Shown in pieces: positions 18,597 to 27,224 of a DNA stretch of 64,000 nucleotides; the first letter of the stretch is position 1; every line of letters starts with the position of its first letter. Origin of the DNA: JAANXG01 sp963731035 (GTDB lineage Bacteria; Pseudomonadota; Gammaproteobacteria; Arenicellales; JAANXG01); the NCBI GenBank assembly GCA_963731035.1, contig CAVSUY010000022.1:372001-436000 (forward strand), written 5' to 3'. The translations under genes were made by a program, and so were the position numbers. Below the pieces are notes generated by a model. That model saw nothing but the letters and a program-made list of their open reading frames with translations. It searched no databases and was not told the origin of the DNA.

Positions 18597-19185
18597 CACG
18601 AAGATCGAAGTTTCATGATCGCGGGGACGAGTCTAGTTTGGACTCCTCGATCAGTAAAGGGTATCGAATGAAAGGTGTCGTCAGTGTGGGACGATCCGGT
18701 ATCGCCACGAACAGCGCGCCATTGAATCGATGGGATATGGGGCGCGGGCACAAGGATTAGACCGGAGTCACAAAGCCGAACTGCTCCGCTCCGATCGCTT
18801 GATATCCCGCCCGCAACCCGTCGGAGTTATGCTCGATTCGGTGCAATGTTTACGGGCTATTCGGTCGCCGTTTCAGGCTATCATGGCAAATTGCGGTGCT
18901 TCGTGTTCCCGGAACTGCATTTATCGCAGGCTGATCAAATTCAAAAATTCGGGATTCGCCGGGGTCGACGAAATGTTGATGCGCCTGTCTCTCAAAGTAC
19001 TACTGCTACTGTGGCTTACAGGCCTGCCCACGGTGACCTCGGTACCGATAATGCGGCGGTGCTGCGGCAGGCTATGACCACGGTCTGTGACGAACCGTCG
19101 GCAAGCTTGGAACAGATAGCCGCCGGGATCGCGGGAAGCACCGCTATCGCTGAAGAGCCGATCGAAGTACGGGGTACCGCTATCG
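18597..19185. other. Intergenic stretch without a recognisable gene
   Basis: Open frames here are short and unlike known proteins. One plus-strand frame contains MRLSLKVLLLLWLTGLPTV, which has the form of a signal peptide but stops after a few more residues. It may be the stub of a lost exported protein. Confidence 0.4.
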
Positions 19186-19345
19186 GAGCGATACGGTAAG
19201 TGATCGAATGCCCGACCAGGTCGCTCATGGCGGATTCGTCCGGGTCGTCGAGCTGCAGGTAGCTGTTCTCGATATCCCGTACCAGCAGGCCTTCGCGTTC
19301 CAGGTATGCGCCGACGCGTTGGCTGATCGTTTGGATTCGTTCGTC
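19186..19345 (-). mobile_element. IS91-family transposase fragment C
   Basis: About 150 bp nearly identical to 22208-22363 inside remnant B and in the same orientation. It encodes the transposase stretch around VGAYLEREGLLVRDIENSYL and MSDLVGHSITYRI. Both ends are abrupt. It separates the broken sulfotransferase from the next glycosyltransferase. Confidence 0.75.
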
Positions 19346-19406
19346 CTCATTTGCGCATCACTATATTCAGTGTGCACTGACCTGTTCCGCTGCCCGTGAA
19401 CCCACA

Positions 19407-20303
19407 TCAGTCCAGACCCTTAAAGGCCCGATAGGCGAGGCGGCGTTCCTCGGCTGTCCTGGACGTCGGCGCGGTCCGGGGTGGATCGGCCTTCCGCCTA
19501 GCTGGAAGCAGGCCGAGCCTGCGCAGGCGCGTGCGCACCGCGATCGTCGACTGGATTCCGTTGATGATCCGACGCATGGAGAAATCAGTCGACCCCCAGT
19601 ACTTGCGTGTGAACGCCGCTTCAGGATCGGCGTGCCTGCGAATCCGGCGGAGCCACGCCTCCTGCTCGTGGTGTGGCCGGTCTCGGTACACATTGCGGCG
19701 GCGTGATGCAGGGAACTTGATGCTGGTGAGCCGGCTCACCCACTGAGGTGGTCCACCCACCAGGGACATCCGTCGGCACAGGTCGCCCTCCGGATCCATC
19801 TTGCCCGTCTCCCACGGTGGGAGCCATCCGCCAACCTCGAGACCGAGCGCGCGTACGTGAGCGAGTGACGTCGGCGGGATCCAGACGCCGGGTACGTAGC
19901 GCCAACGGTGGCCCGGTCGGCCGGTCGGCTTCTCGCCGGGTTTCACGAGTAGTGTCGTCGCATGGGCGACGGGCGCTCCGCGGTCGAGCGCGCCCACAAG
20001 TATCTCGAGGTGGCGCGGAAGCCACAGGTCATCGTGCCCGAGATACGCGATGACGTCGCCGCTCGCGCACGCAGTGCCCCAGTTGTTCGCCGCATACTGG
20101 TGCCCGTGGTTCGTCTGGAGGTTGTACCATCGGACCCGCGGGTCGGCGATGTGGCCGACTACGTCGGCCGACTCGTCCGTGCAGCCATCGCCCACGACGA
20201 GTAGTTCGAAATCGCGGAAGGTCTGCTCCAAGACGCTGGCAATCGAATACGGGAGCACCGTCGCCCAGTTGTAGGTCGCCATTACGACGGTCACGCGCGG
20301 CAA
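19407..20303 (-). CDS. Family 2 glycosyltransferase
   Basis: A 298-residue GT2 enzyme. MPRVTVVMATYNWATVLPYS starts the GT-A fold at residue 1, VGDGCTDESADVV and a GHDDLW element (the DxD equivalent, near residue 92) follow, and an acceptor-side WETGKMDPEGDLCRR lies around residue 170. The C-terminal 60 residues are Arg/Ala/Pro-rich. Codon use is markedly more G/C-ending than in the glycan core to the left, and the sequence style resembles actinobacterial enzymes. It lies 31 bases downstream of the RmlC-like gene, so the two form a unit of separate origin. The sugar transferred is unknown. Confidence 0.85.
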   Translation of the reverse strand: MPRVTVVMATYNWATVLPYSIASVLEQTFRDFELLVVGDGCTDESADVVGHIADPRVRWYNLQTNHGHQYAANNWGTACASGDVIAYLGHDDLWLPRHLEILVGALDRGAPVAHATTLLVKPGEKPTGRPGHRWRYVPGVWIPPTSLAHVRALGLEVGGWLPPWETGKMDPEGDLCRRMSLVGGPPQWVSRLTSIKFPASRRRNVYRDRPHHEQEAWLRRIRRHADPEAAFTRKYWGSTDFSMRRIINGIQSTIAVRTRLRRLGLLPARRKADPPRTAPTSRTAEERRLAYRAFKGLD

Positions 20304-20334
20304 GGCTGCTCTTCAATCCGAACGTCGCCCGGAC

Positions 20335-20898
20335 TCACCACCACCGGAAGGGCACTATGGCCTCGGCTATCTCGGATTCGTACGGGAGGTCGAGTGCGTC
20401 GGGGCCGTCATGGTCGTACAAGGACGACGGCATGTTGATGATCAGGGCCTCGGCCACACCGAAATTCTTCCATCCGTGGAAGAGGTTTGGAGGAATCACG
20501 AGCAGCCCTGGGTTTCGTTCGCTCACCCGGAACTCGTTGACGCAGCCGTAGGTCGGCGACCCCTCTCGAGCGTCGTAGACAACGATCGACACGAGACCTT
20601 TGGCGACGAAGAGCCGGTCCGTGGAGGCCTGGTGCAGACCCCACGCCCGGATCCGCGTCGGGAGGGTCGTCGTGATGTGCACCTGAACGATGGGCTGGTC
20701 AATCTCGGGCCACGCAGTCCGCGCCACTTCCGCCACGGTTCCATCCTCGTGGGGAACCGGCCGGGTCGGCCGGAAGCGCACCCCGTCGATCGGGTCCTGA
20801 CGGAGCCTGCCAGTCGCATCCACCAGCGACTCCTTCGGGACGAGTGCCTCGAAGCCGGTGATATTCACCTGATCACCGCTCACCTGGTATCTGCCCAA
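20335..20898 (-). CDS. dTDP-4-dehydrorhamnose 3,5-epimerase-like cupin protein
   Basis: 187 aa with the RmlC/cupin core: VRFRPTRPVPHEDGTVAEVA, then PIVQVHITTTLPTRIRAWGL, HQASTDRLFVAKG and GLLVIPPNLFHGWKNFG. RmlC enzymes epimerise dTDP-4-keto sugars on the way to dTDP-rhamnose or related deoxysugars. The usual catalytic H-x-H region is divergent here, so it may act on another nucleotide sugar or as a 3-epimerase. Paired with the GT2 gene just downstream, it may supply that enzyme's donor. No rmlA, rmlB or rmlD is in the window. Composition is high-GC like its partner. Confidence 0.72.
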   Translation of the reverse strand: MGRYQVSGDQVNITGFEALVPKESLVDATGRLRQDPIDGVRFRPTRPVPHEDGTVAEVARTAWPEIDQPIVQVHITTTLPTRIRAWGLHQASTDRLFVAKGLVSIVVYDAREGSPTYGCVNEFRVSERNPGLLVIPPNLFHGWKNFGVAEALIINMPSSLYDHDGPDALDLPYESEIAEAIVPFRWW

Positions 20899-21060
20899 TT
20901 GATCACCAATACAGATCTACCTTCAGTGATTGTCGCAGGGGTGCGCTTTTCGTGCCATCGGAAGCCTCGGATACGAATGCTAACCCATGTGCCTCGTGGT
21001 TGGAAGGCGCGGAGAAGGTTTCGGCGGTTGAGTGCATTGCTGAGGAGATGGATCTCAAGT

Positions 21061-21258
21061 TCATGGCCGACCGGACAAGGTGATAGTGTGGAATCCGCGC
21101 ACTTCGGCTACCCGCCACAGGGCGTCGGCAAGGTCCTCCCCGGGGAAGATATCATCCTCGATGCAATACGCAATGGCGGTCAATGCGAGCCTGGCATTCA
21201 AAAGCATCCCCCTCAACTTATCCAGAGTCGGAATGAATTCGGACTTGATGCTCGACAC
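21061..21258 (-). CDS. Small hypothetical protein (65 aa)
   Basis: A GTG-started frame giving SIKSEFIPTLDKLRGMLLNA and AYCIEDDIFPGEDLADALWR, a plausible helical small protein. Composition and an absence of in-frame decay support coding, but no family is recognised. The tail (TITLSGRP) may read into unrelated DNA. The rest of 20899-21600 holds nothing else I can name. Confidence 0.35.
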   Translation of the reverse strand: MSSIKSEFIPTLDKLRGMLLNARLALTAIAYCIEDDIFPGEDLADALWRVAEVRGFHTITLSGRP

Positions 21259-21599
21259 TCACGCAGCAATGAGGCGGGAGAGCCCTTCGCCCAGCTACGT
21301 TTCACGCTCAGGATTCTCAAAGCGCAACGGGGGCAGTACCCTTTACTCCTACTCAGCTTCGACCAGTAAGGGTAGTGACCCCTTTACTCCGCAATCGGTC
21401 TGCGCACGCGGTTGGTTCAGGAGCTCAATTTACACACACCGTCATCGATGCGGGCGAAGTTGCCGGCACCGTTGCCGTTCGCGCTCGGGAACGGATCCGT
21501 GCCCTGCACGTCGAACGAGACAATTCAGCCGGAAGGATTCGTTGCGCGACATTATGAACTGCCAGCAACAAAAGGGGAAACCCAGTAGCCGGCTGCCTA

Positions 21600-22490
21600 G
21601 TTCCGGCTTGAACACCCGCTTGAGGCGCTGGGCCCAGGTTATTTCCATGGATGGCATGTATGCCGGCTTTGCAGGAGCAAAAAGCCGGCCATCGCGGCGC
21701 GGCGCCGGGCCGGGGTCCTGGTCTCGATGGACTTTCGCTTGCTCCGACCTGCGGGGGTAACGTGGTGCCGCAGCGCGCTGTTGCACCCAAACGGAGGGCA
21801 TGAAGGTGCGAACACTCCGTGGAAACGGGTCAGATTCACGCGCGGTTTTGACACCAAGGCAACCAGTCGCGCGACCAAGTCGAGCGGTTCGAGAATGATA
21901 TGGGTGGTGCCGTCACGTATGGGGTTTGAGCGTATACGGAACGTTGCCCTGCGGGGTCAGGACCAAGCAATCGGTGGCCACGGCCGGGCGGGCGATGGTC
22001 GCTCCCGGCTTCCTGCCTCTCGCGACACCTGTACTTCCGAGTACATCGTACCGGCGTAGGCGCTCGAGCTTGCGGCGCCGGTGGGCCTTGGCGGCGACGC
22101 CGGCGTGCAGGGAGAACCCAGCGGTCTTAGCCAGGTTGGGGTTGTCGTTGTCCTGTTCCCGGGCTGAAACGGTTTGCAACGTGAACGCCTTGCGCCCGGC
22201 CTGGGGGCCGACGACAATACGGTAAGTGATCAAATGCCCGAGCAGTTCGCTCATGGCGGATCCGTCCGGGGCGTCGAACTGCAGGTGGCTGTTCTCGATA
22301 TCCCGTACCAGCAGGCCTTCGCGTTCCAGGTATGCGCCGACGCGTTGGCTGATCGTTTGGATCAGTGCTTCCAGCGCCTGGGGGCGCGGCGCCGGGAGAC
22401 GGCGAAACAAGGGTTGTTCGCGGTTGATGAGATACAACCCATCCAGAAGCAGCATGTGAAAGTGTACGTTTGCATCGGGTTGATTTTGGC
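21600..22490 (-). mobile_element. IS91-family element remnant B (degenerate transposase)
   Basis: The minus strand carries the catalytic half of an IS91-family transposase. HFHMLLLDGLYLINREQPLF, YLEREGLLVRDIENSHLQFD, SELLGHLITYRIVVGPQAG and GFSLHAGVAAKAHRRRKLER run in one frame (22455 to 21913). LVALVSKPRVNLTRFHGVFA continues in another, and the fragment ends at ITWAQRLKRVF near 21608. The N-terminal zinc domain and the C-terminal end are missing, and several frameshifts are present. It carries the same inserted hairpin as remnant A just before the LKRVF segment (about 21661-21690). Confidence 0.8.
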
Positions 22491-22516
22491 CCGCTATCTT
22501 CCGTGATGCCCGTTCG

Positions 22517-23182
22517 ATGATTTATTCGGATCAAAAGAAATTTATATTTTTTGCGGCTGGAAAGACTGGTACGACCTCTATGGAGGAGGCGTTGGCGGAG
22601 TATTCAGATGAGATTCCGTTTGAGTATGACAAGAAGAGATTTGACAGGCATATTCCTCCGGAATACGCCAAGGCGAATTTGCCGAAAGACATATGGGATT
22701 CATATTTCAAGTTCGCTTTCGTGCGAAATCCATGGGATTGGGTGATATCGTTTTACTTTTTTATGTGGCCCAATGTGTATCGACCGTATAAGCAAAAAAT
22801 ACGGACGTGGCCCTACTATCTTCTTCAAATCGGAAAACGAAACTGGGGAACGTTCGACGAGCGATGCTTTTGGTTAATCTGGGAGCACATGAAAAAGTTC
22901 AGGCGCGGAATTGATTCCGATAATAGATATCAGCACAGGTTTCTGTCTGATTCAAATGGTCGGTTATTGGTTGATTACGTGGGCCGTTACGAGCGACTTC
23001 AGGATGATTTTGAATTGATCTGTGACAGAATTGGCGCGCCAGGGAGGAGGCTGCCGATGCGCAACAAAAGCAAATATAGGGGCAAGCGGTACGTCGACTA
23101 CTACACGCCGGAAACTATAGCGCTTGTACGCCAGCATTATGCGCGGGATATAAGAGAGTTCGGGTATACATTCGATGTATAG
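22517..23182 (+). CDS. Sulfotransferase family protein (AT-rich, probably acquired)
   Basis: 221 aa of the sulfotransferase family 2/3 type. The PAPS 5'-phosphosulfate loop is at the start (KFIFFAAGKTGTTSMEEAL). FAFVRNPWDWVISFYFF is the 3'-phosphate motif near residue 75. DYVGRYERLQDDFELIC and VDYYTPETIALVRQHYARDI form the typical C-terminal end. It would transfer sulfate to a sugar or other acceptor. Its AT-rich codon use contrasts with everything around it. It starts about 25 bases beyond the truncated IS91 relic, so its own promoter region may be lost. Confidence 0.85.
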   Translation: MIYSDQKKFIFFAAGKTGTTSMEEALAEYSDEIPFEYDKKRFDRHIPPEYAKANLPKDIWDSYFKFAFVRNPWDWVISFYFFMWPNVYRPYKQKIRTWPYYLLQIGKRNWGTFDERCFWLIWEHMKKFRRGIDSDNRYQHRFLSDSNGRLLVDYVGRYERLQDDFELICDRIGAPGRRLPMRNKSKYRGKRYVDYYTPETIALVRQHYARDIREFGYTFDV

Positions 23183-23183
23183 G

Positions 23184-23216
23184 GTCGCAGCCGTAGCGGT
23201 TGAAGCCGCTCCTCCA
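23184..23216. repeat. REP-like palindrome
   Basis: A diverged copy of the repetitive extragenic palindrome (core GTTGAAGCCGCTCCT) directly behind the sulfotransferase stop. It is of the same family as the copies at 27055, 40211 and 55494. Confidence 0.55.
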
Positions 23217-23387
23217 GTTAGTTGGGGCACCGCAATGTAAGTGCCGTTCGGATCAGCACTCTTTAACACGATTTAGTCGCGATTTATGCGTGCCTCCGCT
23301 TATTTGCAAACCTCCTTTCCAGCTGCCTTCTTGACGCTGTCCTCGAAATTTCCTGATTCCCGTAGTGGCCGGCATGCTCCTCCCCGC

Positions 23388-24614
23388 TTACCGGAAGAGC
23401 TCCCTGGCAATGCGGACCGCCAGACTGTCGGGTAGTTCCACGTCCTGCCACGAGAGCCGACATCCTGCCGGCACCGAGTGGACGAGAACGGCGTCGTGAA
23501 CGACGCCTATTGGCAGGTGCCCCGGGCACTCGGAGGCGATCACCGCCTCGCCGCGCAGGTCGAATCCCCCCATGCCCCGCCTGATCCGGTGCCCGGCGGG
23601 TAGATTCCGCTTGGCAACCGTCGCGACGCTGATCCTGGGCGCTGCGGAATTATCCAGCAGCGGCCGCTCGCCGCGCAGGACCCCGCGGATGGTCTTGCCG
23701 ATCTCCAAGGCGCACAGATGGAACGGTCGCTCGAGGACATACGCGGGGCCGGGGCCAAGTTTATAAGCGCGCAGAGCCTCCCGCTCGGCGTCGTCGTGGT
23801 TCGCGGCGATGAAGACCCCCGGCGGCAGGCTGGAATGAAGGATGTAGTCCGAGATGGGCGAGCCGAGCGCCAGGGCCCGGCGCGCGAGCTCGGCCTGGGC
23901 AGACCCCTTGTCCTCCGCCGCGAGACCGAGCATGCCGGGGCGCGCAATCGTGGCGCCGAGCCCGTTCGCCACCAGCGCCTGCTCGCATTGCAGCTTGGTA
24001 CCGTCGGTGAACGACGTCACCTGCTCGAGCGTGAACCCGTGACGTTGCGCCCAATGGCGCATCGAATTCAGCGACGGATCCAGATCCAGGAAACCCTTCA
24101 TGTTGCCGTACACCAGCGGGCGGAAGCCCATCGCCTCGGCATCCTGCGCCAAGGCCGCCAACGACCCCGGCTGATCCCCCTCTGACTCGGTGAGATAGCC
24201 CTTACCGACGAAGTACGAGCCGCAGGTGACGTGAAACTCGCTGTTCATCGTCGCCACGGGCAGCCCCCGCTGGAAAGTCGCGGCGACGACGTCGGCGGCA
24301 TGGCGAGGATCTCCGCTGCACTCGACGACGAGTTCGGATTGGTCGAGAAAGCCGTCCAGCGAATTGGTCAGCCTCTCGGCAACGGGGAAGTCCGTAACGC
24401 TTTGGAGGCTTCTTCGAGTCAGCACGGCAGCCACGCCGAGGTCCGCCGTCCGCAGCAGCGAGCGGATGAGTTGCCGCGCGACGAACCCGGTGCCGACGAT
24501 ACCCACCGCCGCACACCGGCTGCCTGTTCCGGCCGGCGGTACGGGGCGATCCGACACGTGATCACAAGGCATGGCGCTGCTCACGGCGATGCTTTCGTGG
24601 TTTCCGGGCCTCAT
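23388..24614 (-). CDS. SAF-domain NAD(P)-dependent oxidoreductase, homoserine dehydrogenase-like
   Basis: 408 aa. After a 35-residue leader an NAD(P) Rossmann motif appears (AVGIVGTGFVARQLIRSLL). A homoserine-dehydrogenase-like middle follows (LVVECSGDPRHAADVVAATF, FTDGTKLQCEQALVANGLG). The C-terminal SAF domain, residues about 325-400, is VAKRNLPAGHRIRRGMGGFD, then GHLPIGVVHDAVLVHSVPAG. Such proteins occur in sugar- and sialic-acid-like biosynthetic clusters as dehydrogenases of unknown substrate. The start overlaps the stop of the upstream GT2 gene (ATGA at 24611-24614), so the two are one operon. High-GC codon use differs from the preceding sulfotransferase. Confidence 0.8.
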   Translation of the reverse strand: MRPGNHESIAVSSAMPCDHVSDRPVPPAGTGSRCAAVGIVGTGFVARQLIRSLLRTADLGVAAVLTRRSLQSVTDFPVAERLTNSLDGFLDQSELVVECSGDPRHAADVVAATFQRGLPVATMNSEFHVTCGSYFVGKGYLTESEGDQPGSLAALAQDAEAMGFRPLVYGNMKGFLDLDPSLNSMRHWAQRHGFTLEQVTSFTDGTKLQCEQALVANGLGATIARPGMLGLAAEDKGSAQAELARRALALGSPISDYILHSSLPPGVFIAANHDDAEREALRAYKLGPGPAYVLERPFHLCALEIGKTIRGVLRGERPLLDNSAAPRISVATVAKRNLPAGHRIRRGMGGFDLRGEAVIASECPGHLPIGVVHDAVLVHSVPAGCRLSWQDVELPDSLAVRIARELFR

Positions 24615-25588
24615 GCATTGGGAGAGAGCCAGCGTGCCCGCTTCCCGCTCGCAAGCAAATTGTTCCGCGCAATACTGAAACGCCCGGCCGCCTTGACAAT
24701 CGACTGCTGCAAGCGATCGGTCAGATCATCCGCGCGCCCACGCGAGATAAAACCCTTTTTGTACGCCACCTTGGTGTCGTGAAGCATGTAGTGGAGCTGC
24801 GTGATCTTGTTCGCCAGATGACTTTCGGTCTGCTCGGAGTCGTCCTGGCGCGCGTTCATAAACAGGCTCGTATAGTTGCCGCCGTGGACCCGATAGCGCA
24901 AAAGCGGCTCCGGCAGGTAGTGAATGCCCTTAAGGAGGGCGGCCCGATAGGGAAGGATCCAGTCGTGCACGAAGGCTGATCGGGTCGGTTCCAGCGGTCC
25001 GAAGCGCGTGAATACGGCCGGCTCAAATCCGAGTACGGCACCAAGCATCGCCTTGTTCCACCCCCCGCTCGCCAGCGCCTCGGCCGAGAGATTGTAGCTA
25101 TTGGTTTCTCTGCCGTATAGCCCTAGCTGCTTATCGTTCTCATCGATCACGATGGCATTGCTGGTGACCATGGAGCAATCGTGGGCACACCAGGCATCGA
25201 CGAGGCGCTCGACTCGATGCGGCGACGAGATGTCGTCGCCGTGTGCCATGACGATGAAAGCTCCCCGCGCCAGGCTGACCATCTGGTCGCAGTTGCCTAT
25301 GCCGAGCCGGGTATCGTTCCGATGGAGCACGACATCGACCGAAACAGGGTGGCCCTTGGCGAGATCGACGGCGAGCTCGAACGTTCCGTCGGTCGATGCG
25401 TCATCGCAAACCACAACTTGGAGTGGCCGGTAGGTCTGCGCTAAGGCGCCATCGAGCACCGATGTTATGAAGTCCCGCTGTTGGCAACAGATGATACCGA
25501 AAGTCACCAAGCCGTTCTCGCGCCGCAATCGGTTAGACGCCGACACGGATTTGCGCCACCGCCTGTATCTCGCTATCAGTGAAGTCAT
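24611..25588 (-). CDS. Family 2 glycosyltransferase
   Basis: 325 aa from the ATG at 25588. Starts further upstream in the same frame would read through the IS3-family relic and are rejected. After a basic N-terminal helix, the GT2 core begins GLVTFGIICCQQRDFITSVL, with VVVCDDASTDGTFELA and the DxD-type MAHGDDISSPHRVERL near residue 125. FVHDWILPYRAALL carries the likely base region. The C-terminal 80 residues are helical. It is translationally coupled to the SAF-domain oxidoreductase. The IS3 remnant begins about 30 bases before its start, so the element may have displaced its original promoter. Confidence 0.85.
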   Translation of the reverse strand: MTSLIARYRRWRKSVSASNRLRRENGLVTFGIICCQQRDFITSVLDGALAQTYRPLQVVVCDDASTDGTFELAVDLAKGHPVSVDVVLHRNDTRLGIGNCDQMVSLARGAFIVMAHGDDISSPHRVERLVDAWCAHDCSMVTSNAIVIDENDKQLGLYGRETNSYNLSAEALASGGWNKAMLGAVLGFEPAVFTRFGPLEPTRSAFVHDWILPYRAALLKGIHYLPEPLLRYRVHGGNYTSLFMNARQDDSEQTESHLANKITQLHYMLHDTKVAYKKGFISRGRADDLTDRLQQSIVKAAGRFSIARNNLLASGKRARWLSPNA

Positions 25589-25639
25589 TGGGTAACCCCC
25601 CGAAAAGTAGCGTTGCCCAGAAGTAGAAGTTTCTCGAAA

Positions 25640-26512
25640 TGTACCGTGAAGAGGTTCTACATAAAACGATCGCGTTTCACCGACAGCCAGATTCTGGCGA
25701 TTCTCAAGCAGGCCGAGGCCGGCACACCGGTTCCGCAGCTGTGTCGAGAGCACGGCGTGAGCAGCGCTACCTTCTACAAATGGCGGGCCAGGTGGGGGCA
25801 TGGACGCTTCGCTAATGGCCCGGCTCAAGGAGCTAGAGGAGGAGAACCGGCGGCTGAAGAAGGATGCACGCCGGGGCACGGCTAAAGGTCGAGATCATCC
25901 AGGACGCGAGGGCAAAAAAGTGGTGAGGCCATCTACCCGATGGGAGATGGCCAAAGCGGCGGTTGAGCGGCCGGAGGTCAGTATCCGCCTGGCCTGCGAT
26001 GCGTTTCGGGTCAGCCAGACCTGCCGCCGCTATCAGCCCAAGTGGTCGGATGAGAATGCCGAGATCGCCGACTGGCTGGTGCGGCTGACGCACAACCAGC
26101 GCAACTGGGGCTTTGGTCTGTTCTTTCTGTTCCTGTGCAACGTCAAAGGCTTTGGTTGGGGCCACAAGCATGTCTACTGCATTTACCGGGAGTTGGAGTT
26201 GAACCTGCGTATCAAGCCCAAGCGCCGGCTCGTCCGGGAGAAGCCCGAAAGCCTGGCTATGCCCGAGGCCATGGACCAGATCTGGTCCATGGACTTCATG
26301 CATGATTGACCGGGGGACGGGCGGGCGATCCGGCTGTTCAACGTGATCGATGACTTCAATCGCGAAGGACTGGGCATCGAGATCGATTTCTCACTACCGG
26401 CCGAGCAGGTCATCCGGTCACCGGAGCAGATCATAGAATGGCGTGGCCAACCCGAGGCCCTACGCTGCGACAATGGTCAGGAGTACAGCAGTGCCGCGCT
26501 CTAGTCGTGGGC
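25640..26512 (+). mobile_element. IS3-family insertion sequence, truncated and frameshifted
   Basis: The orfA product is visible from about 25654: KRSRFTDSQILAILKQAEAG, LCREHGVSSATFYKWRARWG (helix-turn-helix), then the leucine-zipper-like LKELEEENRRLKKD in another frame. OrfB continues with VSIRLACDAFRVSQTCRRYQ, WLVRLTHNQRNWGFGLFFLF and QIWSMDFMHD (first Asp of the DDE triad), then a stop within the next line, and FNVIDDFNREGLGIEIDFSL and LRCDNGQEYSSAAL in the later part. The C-terminal third with the final Glu is gone. The right end is joined to unrelated DNA close to the island's right boundary repeat. It cannot transpose by itself. Confidence 0.85.
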
Positions 26513-26585
26513 TGACGGGGATAAGAAGGATGACCCACCAACCCGACGTTCGAAAGGTGCTGAGAGAAGGGGTTTGTTGGAGACG

Positions 26586-26716
26586 AAGTAGCCTTGATTC
26601 GGGATCGCGATGGTGCCGAATCACAGGAAGGTCGTGTTTTTCGGGGGAGAATGGCGGAATTGTTCGCCCGGCCCGGTTGAAGGACGAGCGTGAACGTGGG
26701 GCGCGAGCGGGCGCCT
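26586..26716. repeat. Island boundary repeat, right copy (IS91-family terminus)
   Basis: A direct repeat of 2640-2770, matching from AAGTAGCCTTGATTCGGGAT through GTGGGGCGCGAG with scattered substitutions. No transposase text follows it, so only the terminus is present. It marks the right end of the glycan island. Confidence 0.85.
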
Positions 26717-26835
26717 CTGCACTGATTGCCGGTCGCCATGACGAGATCTGATCGGAGGAAGAGGAATGAGAGCATCGCAGAACGAGTTGTTCACCCGCAG
26801 CGAGCCCGGTACCGTAGTGGTGATTCGCAATTTCG

Positions 26836-27024
26836 CCACCGAGCACAGCCTCACCATGATCATGGTCACCCACCAGATAGGCTTCGCCCGCGAGATCTCG
26901 GACCGGGTCTGCTTTATCCTACGAAGGGCGGATCGCCGAGGAAAGCAAGCCCGACAGGCTGTTCACGGACCCGCAGAATCCACGCACCCAGCAGTTCCTG
27001 AACGCGGTACTGCAAGCCGACTAG
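26836..27024 (+). pseudogene. C-terminal fragment of an amino-acid-type ABC transporter ATPase
   Basis: The frame encodes EHSLTMIMVTHQIGFAREIS and DRVCF, the switch-histidine segment of a GlnQ/EhuA-type ATPase. After a one-base shift it continues GRIAEESKPDRLFTDPQNPR and TQQFLNAVLQAD. Walker A, the signature and Walker B are missing. It lies directly outside the right boundary repeat, so the 5' part was removed at that junction. Confidence 0.7.
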
Positions 27025-27054
27025 GTAGCACCGGCCCGGCCTAGGACAAGCCAC

Positions 27055-27125
27055 GGATTGTAGGAGCGGCTTCAGCCGCGATGGCCATGGGAGAGGAATC
27101 GCGACTCAGGTCGCTCCCACAATCC
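27055..27125. repeat. BIME: two inverted REP palindromes
   Basis: One unit contains GTAGGAGCGGCTTCAGCCGC. The second, inverted and diverged, is CGCGACTCAGGTCGCTCCCA. They are separated by about 15 bp. This is the common gammaproteobacterial repetitive palindrome arrangement. Confidence 0.75.
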
Positions 27126-27224
27126 ATCGCCACGCGCCACGAAAACGCGCCGGATAAAGTCGGTTGCACGACGAACTGGGTGTGATCGTGCTGCGGATCT
27201 ACGTCAGGTCCGGCCGTGGCGACG

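Noticed and set aside
18846..19199. 117-codon plus-strand frame in the island gap
   Set aside because: No similarity to any family I know, no ribosome site, and its 3' end runs into the IS91 fragment.
20410..21369. Plus-strand 319-codon frame
   Set aside because: Covers the antisense of the RmlC-like gene and then non-coding DNA; no domain seen.
27055..27125. Possible CRISPR-like or attachment repeat
   Set aside because: Only two inverted palindromic units with no spacer periodicity; fits a BIME.
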